A DNA stretch of 39,730 bases. Source: a virus. Shown here piece by piece: positions 31,625 to 37,901 of the stretch. Under the pieces are notes generated by a model. It was given only the letters and a program-made list of their open reading frames with translations. It ran no database searches and was not told the origin of the DNA. Position 1 is the stretch's first letter. The number at the start of each line of letters is the position of its first letter. The DNA lies in the IMG/VR virus record IMGVR_UViG_3300007510_000020, positions 1 to 39,730 of that record; one strand, 5' to 3'. The position numbers and the translations under genes are program-made.

Positions 31625-32533
31625 ATGAACGATTGGAACTCATACTTCTCAAGCCTCAAAGAAATAGAGGCATATCAGCGCAAAGTCCGCAAAGGCCATG
31701 TCGCAGACAGAGATACATATATCACAGGTGGCACGATAGACACTGACGCTGGCGGCTCTGGTTATAAAGAGAAGCCACCGCGTACTCGCTCTAAATCGGC
31801 ACCACCTTTGGGCGAAGAAGTAGAACCAGAGAGTTTTGAAATAAAAGATACCCTACATCCAGAGTTTTGGCAAAACAAGACCCTTGCCCCAGAAGTCTCA
31901 GAAAGGCTCATTCATATAGTAAAAAACTTTATGGCTGATCTAGAACCAACCGATGAAATAGTAGATATCAGACTCACAGGATCTTTGGCCAACTACAATT
32001 GGTCAAAATATTCTGACATTGACCTCCACATCGTCATAGACTTCGCAAAAAATGAAAATGGTAGTGAAGTATTAAAACAGTTTTATGACAAGTCTAGGAT
32101 GCTCTGGAACGACAAGCATCGCATTCTCATCAAGGGCTTCGAGGTAGAGATCTATGTAGAAGATGTAGGCCAAACTCATCATTCGTCTGGTGTTTACTCC
32201 GTGATGTCTGGTGAGTGGGTCGTGGAACCAGAAAGAATTGAAAGGAGTATAGACTTTGATACAGCGAAGAAGAAGTCGGATGATTATCTTGTGCAAATAG
32301 GACTGATTTCCCAAATGATACGCCAAGGTGATGGACAGGCAGCATCCCAAAGTATCAACAGAGTAAAAGACAAAATAAGCCAAATGAGAAATGCTGGCTT
32401 GGAGACACCTGAGCAAGAATTCTCACCAGAAAACATTGCCTTCAAGATCCTTCGCAGGGAAGGAGCCTTGAAACGCTTACGAGACTTAAAACACAAAGTC
32501 TATGACTCACTTATGTCACTAAAGGAGGAATAA
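31625..32533 (+). CDS. Nucleotidyltransferase-fold protein (GS...DxD)
   Basis: A 302-residue protein. LTGSLANYNWSKYSDIDLHI (residues ~117-136) is a clear nucleotidyltransferase core: the GS motif followed by the metal-binding D-I-D; a third acidic residue could be in VEIYVED. The fold covers MNT-antitoxin-like, aminoglycoside and poly(A) polymerase-type enzymes. The first ~70 residues are polar and basic (YQRKVRKGHVADRDTY) and the C-terminal third is helical and charged. The role in the phage is unknown: tRNA or protein nucleotidylation, or a virion enzyme. Late motif upstream; overlaps the next gene by one base. Confidence 0.8.
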   Translation: MNDWNSYFSSLKEIEAYQRKVRKGHVADRDTYITGGTIDTDAGGSGYKEKPPRTRSKSAPPLGEEVEPESFEIKDTLHPEFWQNKTLAPEVSERLIHIVKNFMADLEPTDEIVDIRLTGSLANYNWSKYSDIDLHIVIDFAKNENGSEVLKQFYDKSRMLWNDKHRILIKGFEVEIYVEDVGQTHHSSGVYSVMSGEWVVEPERIERSIDFDTAKKKSDDYLVQIGLISQMIRQGDGQAASQSINRVKDKISQMRNAGLETPEQEFSPENIAFKILRREGALKRLRDLKHKVYDSLMSLKEE

Positions 32534-32769
32534 TGGAATTCCAAGTAATACGGGAAGCAGATAAAATATTTCCCGGCGAGTATCTCTTGCATGTCCCCAG
32601 AAACCAAATAGTTATGTGCGGAGCATATATAAATAGCTCTGGGACAATAAGGGCTCTCTCAAATGGTCAACTGATAGAGGACTCGATCAAAAACTTTAAA
32701 AAGATTGTCATTTCAAAACAAGGCCGCAGACAGAGTAGGGGGTCGCGTTGCAAGGGGTGTCAGAACTAA
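32533..32769 (+). CDS. Small hypothetical protein with basic Cys-containing tail
   Basis: A 78-residue protein behind a perfect AGGAGG, starting on the last base of the previous stop. FPGEYLLHVPRNQIVMCGAY and IRALSNGQLIED suggest a small beta fold; the tail GRRQSRGSRCKGCQN is basic with a CxxC. Not recognised. Confidence 0.6.
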   Translation: MEFQVIREADKIFPGEYLLHVPRNQIVMCGAYINSSGTIRALSNGQLIEDSIKNFKKIVISKQGRRQSRGSRCKGCQN

Positions 32770-33033
32770 ATGATCTATGAAGACTTATTAATTGGCCCGT
32801 TTGCAGAAAGCCGCAGAGCAATCAAAGCTATAGCTGAAAACTTTTACTTTAAGCATTTATTACTGGAGGCTATCGAAAAAGAGTCCACTTTGGCAAATGA
32901 GGCTAAGGCTGCCATCAGAGATGGAGATATTCTATTGGCAGAACAAAAGCAATCAGAAATACAAATATCTAAGGATATGCTTGAGATAACACTGGGAGTG
33001 CACACTTATATCCAAGGCGAACCAGAATCATGA
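32770..33033 (+). CDS. Small hypothetical helical protein
   Basis: An 87-residue protein starting immediately after the previous stop, with AAGGGG upstream. Apart from the N-terminus MIYEDLLIGPFAE it looks all helical, with FYFKHLLLEAIEKESTLANE and a charged helix DILLAEQKQSEIQ. Its first residues resemble those of the 4736 protein by chance or by shared design; no family recognised. Confidence 0.6.
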   Translation: MIYEDLLIGPFAESRRAIKAIAENFYFKHLLLEAIEKESTLANEAKAAIRDGDILLAEQKQSEIQISKDMLEITLGVHTYIQGEPES

Positions 33034-33296
33034 CCAACATATACATATATTGTTTGTTTGATCGAAAGGGGATCTTTCAGGGAGTATATTCATCATTAAA
33101 GGCCGCCCACCGCGATGCAATGAAATCAGCCAATAAATCACTTTCTCAAGTCTATATGCACACAAGTGATGGACTGCATCCGCCACTTTTAGTAACTTTA
33201 CGCAATTTGCTTAAAGGACAATGTGAAGTCCAAATAGGCTACGGCGACCAACAAAGAGTAATTGCCAAAATTATCAAGACCCGATTAAAAGAATAA
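33030..33296 (+). CDS. Small hypothetical protein
   Basis: An 88-residue protein overlapping the previous gene by ATGA. YIYCLFDRKGIFQGVYSSLK is strand-turn-strand followed by a helix; later strands include CEVQIGYGD. The first half could be a small domain that mimics a GIY-like or alpha/beta fold, but catalytic residues are absent. Unknown. Confidence 0.6.
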   Translation: MTNIYIYCLFDRKGIFQGVYSSLKAAHRDAMKSANKSLSQVYMHTSDGLHPPLLVTLRNLLKGQCEVQIGYGDQQRVIAKIIKTRLKE

Positions 33297-33297
33297 C

Positions 33298-33326
33298 TTG
33301 ACTCTCTCTACATTATATGTTAAACT
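33298..33326 (+). promoter_or_regulatory. Sigma-70-type promoter (SH3-like gene cluster)
   Basis: TTGACT 33298-33303, 17-base spacer, TAAACT 33321-33326. The spacer end ATTATATGT is nearly the same as that at 11244 (ATATATGT). It sits in the 46-base gap between two small genes. Confidence 0.7.
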
Positions 33327-33342
33327 GTAGAATACTTATTAA

Positions 33343-33564
33343 GTGGAGTTTAGAATAGGACAATTGATACGATGGGTGACCGACTATCGTTTATATGCAG
33401 CATATGGTGACAAATTGGTGCGCCGCGAACCTATATATAAATATGGGATCATAGTTGAGTTATTGCCTAGCGATCATCATTCAATAGTAATTTATTGCTT
33501 TAAAGAGAAGGGTCGATTATTGATAGATTCACATTATGAACATGTAGAAATAATAAGTGAGTAA
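33343..33564 (+). CDS. Small 'GDL/GQL' SH3-like protein
   Basis: A 73-residue protein with a GTG start and a very short leader after the promoter at 33298. MEFRIGQLIRWVTDYRL aligns with FKTGDLVRC at 34269 and IKVGDLVCC at 33879, which decides the start since the strand before GQL is needed. Beta-rich throughout (IYKYGIIVELLP, HSIVIYCF). Function unknown. Confidence 0.55.
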   Translation: MEFRIGQLIRWVTDYRLYAAYGDKLVRREPIYKYGIIVELLPSDHHSIVIYCFKEKGRLLIDSHYEHVEIISE

Positions 33565-33570
33565 GATTCA

Positions 33571-33879
33571 ATGGCTAACATATACTGGAAAGGCGAAAAA
33601 GAAGATTTTAAGAAGGCCAAGCTTGCCTTAATGGGCGAGGTGGTTGAGATTTATGAAGGCAATTTTGACGTTTATTCAACTCGTGATGATAATGGCTCGT
33701 GCCTAGAGTTGGTAATAGAAACAGAATCCCCCAGTACACCACTGGAAAGACAAGAGCCAAGATTAGCAGAATGGAAAAAAGAATATTCTATATGGATGGG
33801 CTGGAGATTTCTTTTAATTATGGTTCCCGTTGGATATATTGGTGCAGTAATCAATCGAACAAGGAGAGAGGCTTCCTAG
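33571..33879 (+). CDS. Small membrane protein
   Basis: A 102-residue protein. The first ~75 residues are soluble and charged, and WRFLLIMVPVGYIGAVI near the C-terminus is one membrane segment followed by a basic tail (NRTRREAS), so an N-out/C-in or a tail-anchored topology is possible. Not recognised. Its stop shares bases with the next GTG. Confidence 0.6.
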   Translation: MANIYWKGEKEDFKKAKLALMGEVVEIYEGNFDVYSTRDDNGSCLELVIETESPSTPLERQEPRLAEWKKEYSIWMGWRFLLIMVPVGYIGAVINRTRREAS

Positions 33880-34256
33880 TGACAGTGTTGTCTAAGAACA
33901 TAAAAGTTGGTGATCTGGTATGCTGCTATCGTCGAAACTCTCAAGGTATCGGGATAGCAATAGAAGTTATTGAAGATTTCACAGAAGCAACCAAAGTTGA
34001 TGGTGAGCGCATGCTTCGGGAGATAAATAAAGTTCACGATTATTCTGCGAGATTTGTCTTGATGGACACCATTGTATATTCCTCATCCAAGCCAGACTTA
34101 GTAAGGAAATATTTCATATACAATCGAGGATTTAGAAAGAAGCTAAAAAATAGCTTTGTGTATGTCAAATGGTTGAAATTACCGTCTAACAATTCATACT
34201 CCAGTGCCCCAAGAGAAGATTGGCTACCGAGAGAATGGCTAAAGGCTGTCAAGTAG
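33879..34256 (+). CDS. 'GDL' SH3-like protein with longer C-terminus
   Basis: A 125-residue protein, GTG start at 33879 behind AAGGAGAGAGG (GTG 33885 is an alternative). The N-terminus SKNIKVGDLVCCYRRNSQG is the family mark; the rest is longer than in its paralogues and basic (GFRKKLKNSFVYVKW). Upstream in-frame codons to 33699 overlap the membrane-protein gene and lack a ribosome site. Function unknown. Confidence 0.6.
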   Translation: MTVLSKNIKVGDLVCCYRRNSQGIGIAIEVIEDFTEATKVDGERMLREINKVHDYSARFVLMDTIVYSSSKPDLVRKYFIYNRGFRKKLKNSFVYVKWLKLPSNNSYSSAPREDWLPREWLKAVK

Positions 34257-34268
34257 TGTATTTATTAT

Positions 34269-34535
34269 GTGGGACTTATTCCAAAATTTAAAACTGGCGA
34301 TCTGGTGCGATGTAACTACGATTACACCGATTTTTATATCTTTAGTCAATATTACGATGAGTCTACTCACTTTCATGGAATAATAGCAGGATACGATCCA
34401 AATCGCTCTTGGGGCTTCCCATACGAGTTTTTCTATATAGTGCTGTGCCTTGATGGAAAAACAAGATACTTTTTAGAATGGGAAATGGAACTAGTTTATA
34501 AAAAGGAGCAGAAAGATGTTGACACCGAAGAGTAG
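34269..34535 (+). CDS. 'GDL' SH3-like protein
   Basis: An 88-residue protein, GTG start at 34269 without a clear ribosome site. IPKFKTGDLVRCNYD is shared with the 33343 and 33879 products; later strands include HGIIAGYDP and EFFYIVLCLDG. Its last codons contain the -35 and spacer of the noncoding-RNA promoter. Confidence 0.6.
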   Translation: MGLIPKFKTGDLVRCNYDYTDFYIFSQYYDESTHFHGIIAGYDPNRSWGFPYEFFYIVLCLDGKTRYFLEWEMELVYKKEQKDVDTEE

Positions 34536-34547
34536 ATGTGTTACAAT
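34519..34547 (+). promoter_or_regulatory. Sigma-70-type promoter (noncoding-RNA operon)
   Basis: TTGACA 34519-34524, 17-base spacer, TACAAT 34542-34547. Reads into a boxB/boxA-type leader and then the tRNA-like and tRNA genes. Confidence 0.8.
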
Positions 34548-34557
34548 AGATATATAA

Positions 34558-34589
34558 GGAAGGAAACAAACCTTCCAAGTTCTTTAACA
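34558..34589 (+). promoter_or_regulatory. boxB-like hairpin and rrn-type boxA antitermination leader
   Basis: GGAAGG (34558-34563) and CCTTCC (34571-34576) form a perfect 6-bp stem with an AAACAAA loop, directly followed by GTTCTTTAACA (34579-34589). This matches the bacterial rRNA boxA (TGCTCTTTAACA) in 10 of 12 positions with the preceding A, and the following ATTTTATGA resembles the rrn continuation. The hairpin-then-boxA order is that of rrn leaders, where Nus factors load onto the transcript to stop Rho termination. Confidence 0.75.
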
Positions 34590-34595
34590 TTTTAT

Positions 34596-34745
34596 GAAGA
34601 GTAGTTGTCGTAAGTCCATTGCCACCGTCGGGTCAGACACAGGTGGAACGGCAGATGTACTGGAAGTTCGGGAGCCAGTAAGCAAAGGGTTGATCGCCTT
34701 GTAAGTCTCTGGTAAGCCTGCGGGTTCGACTCCCGCTGCTCTTCA
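34596..34745 (+). ncRNA. 150-base tRNA-like RNA (T arm and closing stem, no cloverleaf)
   Basis: The 3' end is tRNA-like: T stem GCGGG/CCCGC around loop TTCGACT (34720-34736), then TGCTCTTC, which pairs over 8 bp with GAAGAGTA at 34596-34603. The enclosed ~115 bases are too long for a tRNA. They include a perfect hairpin TACTGG/CCAGTA and a CTTGTAA segment like a threonine anticodon loop, but its flanks do not pair. Possibilities are a tRNA with an insertion or intron, a degenerate tRNA, or a separate tRNA-mimicking RNA. No CCA is encoded. Its place between the boxA leader and an initiator tRNA argues that it is transcribed. Confidence 0.5.
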
Positions 34746-34753
34746 CTTTTTGA

Positions 34754-34830
34754 CGCGGATTGGAGAAGTTTGGTATCTCATCAGGCTCATAACCTAAAGA
34801 TCGTGGGTTCAAGTCCCACATCCGCACCCA
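34754..34830 (+). tRNA. Initiator tRNA-fMet (CAT), CCA encoded
   Basis: Folds as a 77-base tRNA: acceptor CGCGGAT/ATCCGCA with an unpaired C1:A72, the hallmark of bacterial initiator tRNA; D arm GAGA/TCTC with A11:U24, also initiator-type; anticodon loop CTCATAA; T arm GTGGG TTCAAGT CCCAC; CCA at 34828-34830. The anticodon stem TCAGG/CCTAA has two of the three usual G:C pairs and a C28:A42 mismatch, and position 73 is C rather than A, so formylation and efficiency may differ from the host tRNA. A phage supplying its own initiator tRNA is unusual. Confidence 0.88.
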
Positions 34831-34977
34831 CATTCATGTGTTCAGCGAATCTCAAAAAAGATCAGCAGCATGATACACAGGAGAAAACAAGTCCACTCCT
34901 ATTGTAAGATAAAAGGGACATGCAGTTAGCCGTTCTGTTAGATCCAAAAACGGCACATTCACAACAACGGAGAGTAA
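34831..34977 (+). other. Leader stretch after the tRNA, small hairpin only
   Basis: No supported gene. GCCGTT (34929-34934) pairs with AACGGC (34949-34954) over 6 bp with a 14-base loop and no T-run, so it is not a clear terminator. The stretch may be trailer of the RNA transcript or leader of the 34978 micro-ORF. Confidence 0.4.
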
Positions 34978-35034
34978 ATGATAGGGCAGATAGTGTACAG
35001 AATAGCGCAGTTTTTAAATGCGAGGGGAATATAA
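34978..35034 (+). CDS. 18-codon leader micro-ORF
   Basis: ATG at 34978 behind CGGAGAG, encoding MIGQIVYRIAQFLNARGI, ending one base before the next ATG. The good ribosome site and abutting stop/start suggest translational coupling to the membrane protein at 35036; the product is amphipathic. Too short to prove as a gene. Confidence 0.35.
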   Translation: MIGQIVYRIAQFLNARGI

Positions 35035-35035
35035 T

Positions 35036-35383
35036 ATGGCTACAATAGCGAAAAATAAACCAACGAGAAAGGAAACAATAAAATCATTTATAAAAGACAT
35101 AAATGATATTATGTGGACAATATTCTTCTATGGAATGCTCCCCATCATAATCATTGCTGTTATCACTTATCCGTTGTATTTGGTCGAGCCAATACCGATT
35201 GCACATGAGAGCAAGCAAGCTACATTTTCACACAAAGGTGAATGTAATATACAAGCAACAGATGCTGAAACTTTTCGTGAACTAGCCGCTTGGTGCCAAG
35301 TAAAAGTGATCTCACGAAATGATTTAAACAACACAGCATCACCAAATTGGAAGATACCAGAAGTAGAATCGCCAGCTAGATAA
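35036..35383 (+). CDS. Small bitopic membrane protein
   Basis: A 115-residue protein; ATG 35036 is chosen because GAGGGGAA precedes it. Basic N-terminus (AKNKPTRKETIKSF), one long hydrophobic segment IFFYGMLPIIIIAVITYPLY (~30-50), then a ~65-residue domain with CNIQATDAETFRELAAWCQV whose two cysteines may pair in the periplasm. The topology N-in, C-out is like that of an inner-membrane spanin or a superinfection protein, but there is no coiled coil. Unknown. Confidence 0.7.
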   Translation: MATIAKNKPTRKETIKSFIKDINDIMWTIFFYGMLPIIIIAVITYPLYLVEPIPIAHESKQATFSHKGECNIQATDAETFRELAAWCQVKVISRNDLNNTASPNWKIPEVESPAR

Positions 35384-35403
35384 ATAATCATTCCATTTCA
35401 CGT

Positions 35404-35434
35404 GTCCGACACAATCTTTCGAGGTGTGTCGGAC
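35404..35434 (+). terminator. Strong hairpin overlapping a late motif
   Basis: GTCCGACACA (35404-35413) and TGTGTCGGAC (35425-35434) form a perfect 10-bp stem with an 11-base loop. The 3' arm ends in AC, the first bases of ACTATTTA. The weak T content after it (TATTTA) makes it a plausible but imperfect intrinsic terminator for the RNA/membrane-protein transcript. Confidence 0.6.
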
Positions 35435-35440
35435 TATTTA
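35433..35440 (+). promoter_or_regulatory. Putative late promoter motif ACTATTTA (lipoprotein pair)
   Basis: ACTATTTA 31 bases before the ATG at 35464, overlapping the 3' arm of a strong hairpin. Drives the two lipoprotein genes. Confidence 0.65.
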
Positions 35441-35463
35441 TGTGACAACTGGGGCAACACAAA

Positions 35464-36120
35464 ATGAAAAACAATGCAATCAACTTTATGACAATTTTTA
35501 CCATGACTCTGGTGATAACGTTCTTATCGCACTTTTTGGTATCCTGTGCAGAGTCTGGCTTGTATCCGACAAAGGGCCATCACCCACAAGATGACACAGC
35601 CACAACAGATTTGGACTTAACTTACGACGACTATATCTCAAACGATATAGCATCAGTAGATACAGCATATTCCACAGAGATCGAGGACATTGAAGAAGAA
35701 GTAGAATTCTTTAATATTGCTCCTTTCGCAACACCATCAGCCGAAAGCTCACTATATGATCTTAGCGAATGGGCACTGATTGACAATAACAGAGCAATAG
35801 GCTGGTACAGTGATCCACAGTGGTTTGACTGGAACGAAACTTGGGTCCAATTGGAGTGGGAAGATAGATACAACATTCTATACTTGGAGATATTCTGGGA
35901 CGATGACTTATTCCCATCAGAAATTGAGATACTGTATAGGGTTAATTTTAATGACTGGCACAAGTGGAACGAACTTGCAGATTATGAACCAGTATCCACA
36001 AACTATTCAAAGTTTCTGTTGGCGAAAGAAGATGTCACAAGCATAATAATAAGAATGCTAGGATCTTCAAATATGTTAAGTACTTACTCTATTAAAGAGA
36101 TAGAAGTTACGGCACGTTAA
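35464..36120 (+). CDS. Lipoprotein with discoidin (F5/8C-like) domain
   Basis: A 218-residue protein. Signal FMTIFTMTLVITFLSHFLVSC with a lipobox (LVSC, Cys ~28), then a Thr/Asp-rich linker (~35-80), then a galactose-binding-like domain (~85-218): ATPSAESSLYDLSEWALIDN, WVQLEWEDRYNILYLEIFW and a final IKEIEVTAR strand, the outline of F5/8 type C (discoidin) domains that bind sugars or lipids. Probably lipid-anchored in the host envelope during infection. Possible roles are receptor blocking against superinfection or a surface modification; inference only. Confidence 0.75.
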   Translation: MKNNAINFMTIFTMTLVITFLSHFLVSCAESGLYPTKGHHPQDDTATTDLDLTYDDYISNDIASVDTAYSTEIEDIEEEVEFFNIAPFATPSAESSLYDLSEWALIDNNRAIGWYSDPQWFDWNETWVQLEWEDRYNILYLEIFWDDDLFPSEIEILYRVNFNDWHKWNELADYEPVSTNYSKFLLAKEDVTSIIIRMLGSSNMLSTYSIKEIEVTAR

Positions 36121-36885
36121 ATGTTTTTGGCCTTACTTCTTGCTTGTTCTGAATATGGACTAACAGATCAGTCTCCATCTGGTGTCATCGATACACCTGT
36201 CGAGCATTCATCTGACACCGCAGAACTAGTCGCCTACGTTGAAGATCCGGCAACAGAGCCAATATACCTAAACACCAGCACAGAGTTATATTCTTGGTCA
36301 GACAACTTGTCTCTAATCGGCACATTTACCGAAGATGGTCAAGCTGTTTCTGGTATGACCGATATAGCCATTGACTTCCACGGCAGAATGTACGGCATCA
36401 CAGCCACAACACTATATCAAATTGATCCGCAAACAGCCGAGATAGAAAAGAAAACCAATTTGTCTAAAAAATACAACGGGCTAACTTGCTTGTTCGATGG
36501 CACTCTGATAGCAGCAGGGGACACACTTGACATTCTTGATGAAACAGCAGACTACGCCTTGACATTTTTCCCAGAAGGATTGCTCACTACCTCTGGGGAT
36601 ATAATTATGTTGCCAGATGGCTTGCTCTATTGGTCAGTCAAAGAGCCAAATCAGCCAGACAGAATTGCGGTTGTAGATCCTATTCATGGCTCTCTTGTGA
36701 GGATAAATAACGTAATGATTTCAGGTATTTATGGACTTGCGTACTCGGACGACAACCTCTATGGATTCACAAGCAACAAAGAGGTAATAGTAATTGACCA
36801 AGAGTCTGGTGAGATAAAAGAAACACATTCTTTATTAGCCCAGTGGTGGGGAGCAACAACAAATCCTATGCGCTGGCAGAAATAA
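36121..36885 (+). CDS. Lipoprotein with beta-propeller-like domain
   Basis: A 254-residue protein starting directly after the previous stop. The N-terminus MFLALLLACSEYGL is a very short lipoprotein signal with lipobox LLAC. An acidic linker (PVEHSSDTAEL) precedes units such as TDIAIDFHGRMYGITATTLY, QIDPQTAEI and ISGIYGLAYSDDNLYGFTSN, which resemble the blades of a PQQ/SMP-30-like propeller. The partner of the discoidin lipoprotein, sharing its late motif. Signals of this style are common in large lipoprotein families of Deltaproteobacteria-like hosts (weak hint). Confidence 0.7.
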   Translation: MFLALLLACSEYGLTDQSPSGVIDTPVEHSSDTAELVAYVEDPATEPIYLNTSTELYSWSDNLSLIGTFTEDGQAVSGMTDIAIDFHGRMYGITATTLYQIDPQTAEIEKKTNLSKKYNGLTCLFDGTLIAAGDTLDILDETADYALTFFPEGLLTTSGDIIMLPDGLLYWSVKEPNQPDRIAVVDPIHGSLVRINNVMISGIYGLAYSDDNLYGFTSNKEVIVIDQESGEIKETHSLLAQWWGATTNPMRWQK

Positions 36886-36896
36886 AAGAAATAAAC

Positions 36897-36925
36897 TTGA
36901 CACTTCTCTCTTATTGTGTTATATT
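36897..36925 (+). promoter_or_regulatory. Sigma-70-type promoter (small-gene cluster)
   Basis: TTGACA 36897-36902, 17-base spacer, TATATT 36920-36925, 30 bases before the ATG at 36955 with AAGGAGAG between. Confidence 0.8.
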
Positions 36926-36954
36926 TATAGAGTAACTAACAAGGAGAGAACACA

Positions 36955-37191
36955 ATGGGTGAACTGGTTTACTTAAATACATATCGTAATGATGATGAAC
37001 TTGATGAACTAATGGACAGACACTTACAAGTACAGATAATAACAGAACTGAATCCACCAGGTATTGAACCATACCATGTTTCTACACTGGAGTCAAAATT
37101 GTCAGACTTTTTTGGATTGCGTTCCCTTATTGATAGTTTCGTAAACATCTCTAGGGGTGAAAGAGAAGATAACTATCATGACAAATTTTAA
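36955..37191 (+). CDS. Small acidic hypothetical protein
   Basis: A 78-residue protein, first gene after the promoter at 36897, behind AAGGAGAGAAC. Asp/Glu-rich N-terminus (RNDDELDELMDRHLQVQI) and a helical C-terminus (FFGLRSLIDSF). No family recognised. Overlaps the next gene. Confidence 0.65.
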   Translation: MGELVYLNTYRNDDELDELMDRHLQVQIITELNPPGIEPYHVSTLESKLSDFFGLRSLIDSFVNISRGEREDNYHDKF

Positions 37192-37393
37192 CATTGGCGA
37201 TTTGGTCGAAGTACTAGACGGCACACACCAACAAGAGTTACCTGATAACAGAACTGGCATCATCATACAGCAAAATGATGGACTATATGATATGCCAGAA
37301 GAAGGAGTGGGGATAAACGTCTGGTATGTTCACTTCACCAATGGCTGTATTTTGAAATTTCATGAGATGTTTTTAAGGAAGATAGTTGAATAA
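37178..37393 (+). CDS. 'GDL' SH3-like protein
   Basis: A 71-residue protein from ATG 37178 (a GTG at 37157 is an alternative without a correct ribosome site). FNIGDLVEVLDG opens the family fold; TGIIIQQNDGLY and NVWYVHFTNGCILKF continue the beta pattern. Overlaps its neighbours at both ends. Confidence 0.6.
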   Translation: MTNFNIGDLVEVLDGTHQQELPDNRTGIIIQQNDGLYDMPEEGVGINVWYVHFTNGCILKFHEMFLRKIVE

Positions 37394-37859
37394 GTTTCAA
37401 GTAGGTGACTATGTGGTACGTGTATGGCTCTCTGATGAGCGTAGAGAGCGAAGAAAAACATATGACAGCAGTGCATTTGATTCTATTTTTATAATTGAGG
37501 AAATTGGCTCTGAGCACGATATGATGAAAGCCATTGATATAGAGTGGTGGCAAATCAGAGTACTTGCAACCAATACCACGCACTATAAAACCGTGAGGAA
37601 GAAAAAGACAATGGAACTGTCGCAACCAAAAGTGGGTGATCTGTGTCTTATTATAGACCCACGCCAAGGAATAGATGGTGCAGCGCAAATAACTAATGGT
37701 GAACCTATTAAGATCCATGGTGAATACAGCGATATATGTGTAGGAGATGTGTTGTTGGTATCTGGTACTAAAGAGACACAAACAGGTTGGCTACTTTATG
37801 TCATGAAGCACGGAAAAGAGCACATAATTCATAGCTTTTGGTGCAAGAAGGCAAAATAA
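37386..37859 (+). CDS. Tandem 'GD' SH3-like protein (two units)
   Basis: A 157-residue protein, TTG start inside the end of the previous gene. Two similar halves are visible: FQVGDYVVRVW (residues ~4-14) and PKVGDLCLIIDPRQG (~81), each followed by beta strands. It may be a fusion of two GDL units; an in-frame ATG at 37611 could give the second half alone. Function unknown. Confidence 0.6.
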   Translation: MNKFQVGDYVVRVWLSDERRERRKTYDSSAFDSIFIIEEIGSEHDMMKAIDIEWWQIRVLATNTTHYKTVRKKKTMELSQPKVGDLCLIIDPRQGIDGAAQITNGEPIKIHGEYSDICVGDVLLVSGTKETQTGWLLYVMKHGKEHIIHSFWCKKAK

Positions 37860-37901
37860 AAAAGAAACTATATAGTACAACAATTAAGAGGAAATAAACA
37901 T

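Noticed and set aside
34596-34745. Identification of the tRNA-like RNA as tmRNA
   Set aside because: The conserved GGxTTCGACG 5' segment and pseudoknots are missing. A short in-frame stretch from GCA at ~34652 to a TAA at 34702 could be read as a tag but does not end in the usual ALAA.
34633-34833. Minus-strand reading frame of 66 residues over the tRNA region
   Set aside because: It is the antisense of the tRNA and tRNA-like RNA and has the typical spurious sequence such regions give.
34870-34929. 19-codon frame starting ATG 34870
   Set aside because: No ribosome site and no similarity or coupling to a neighbour.
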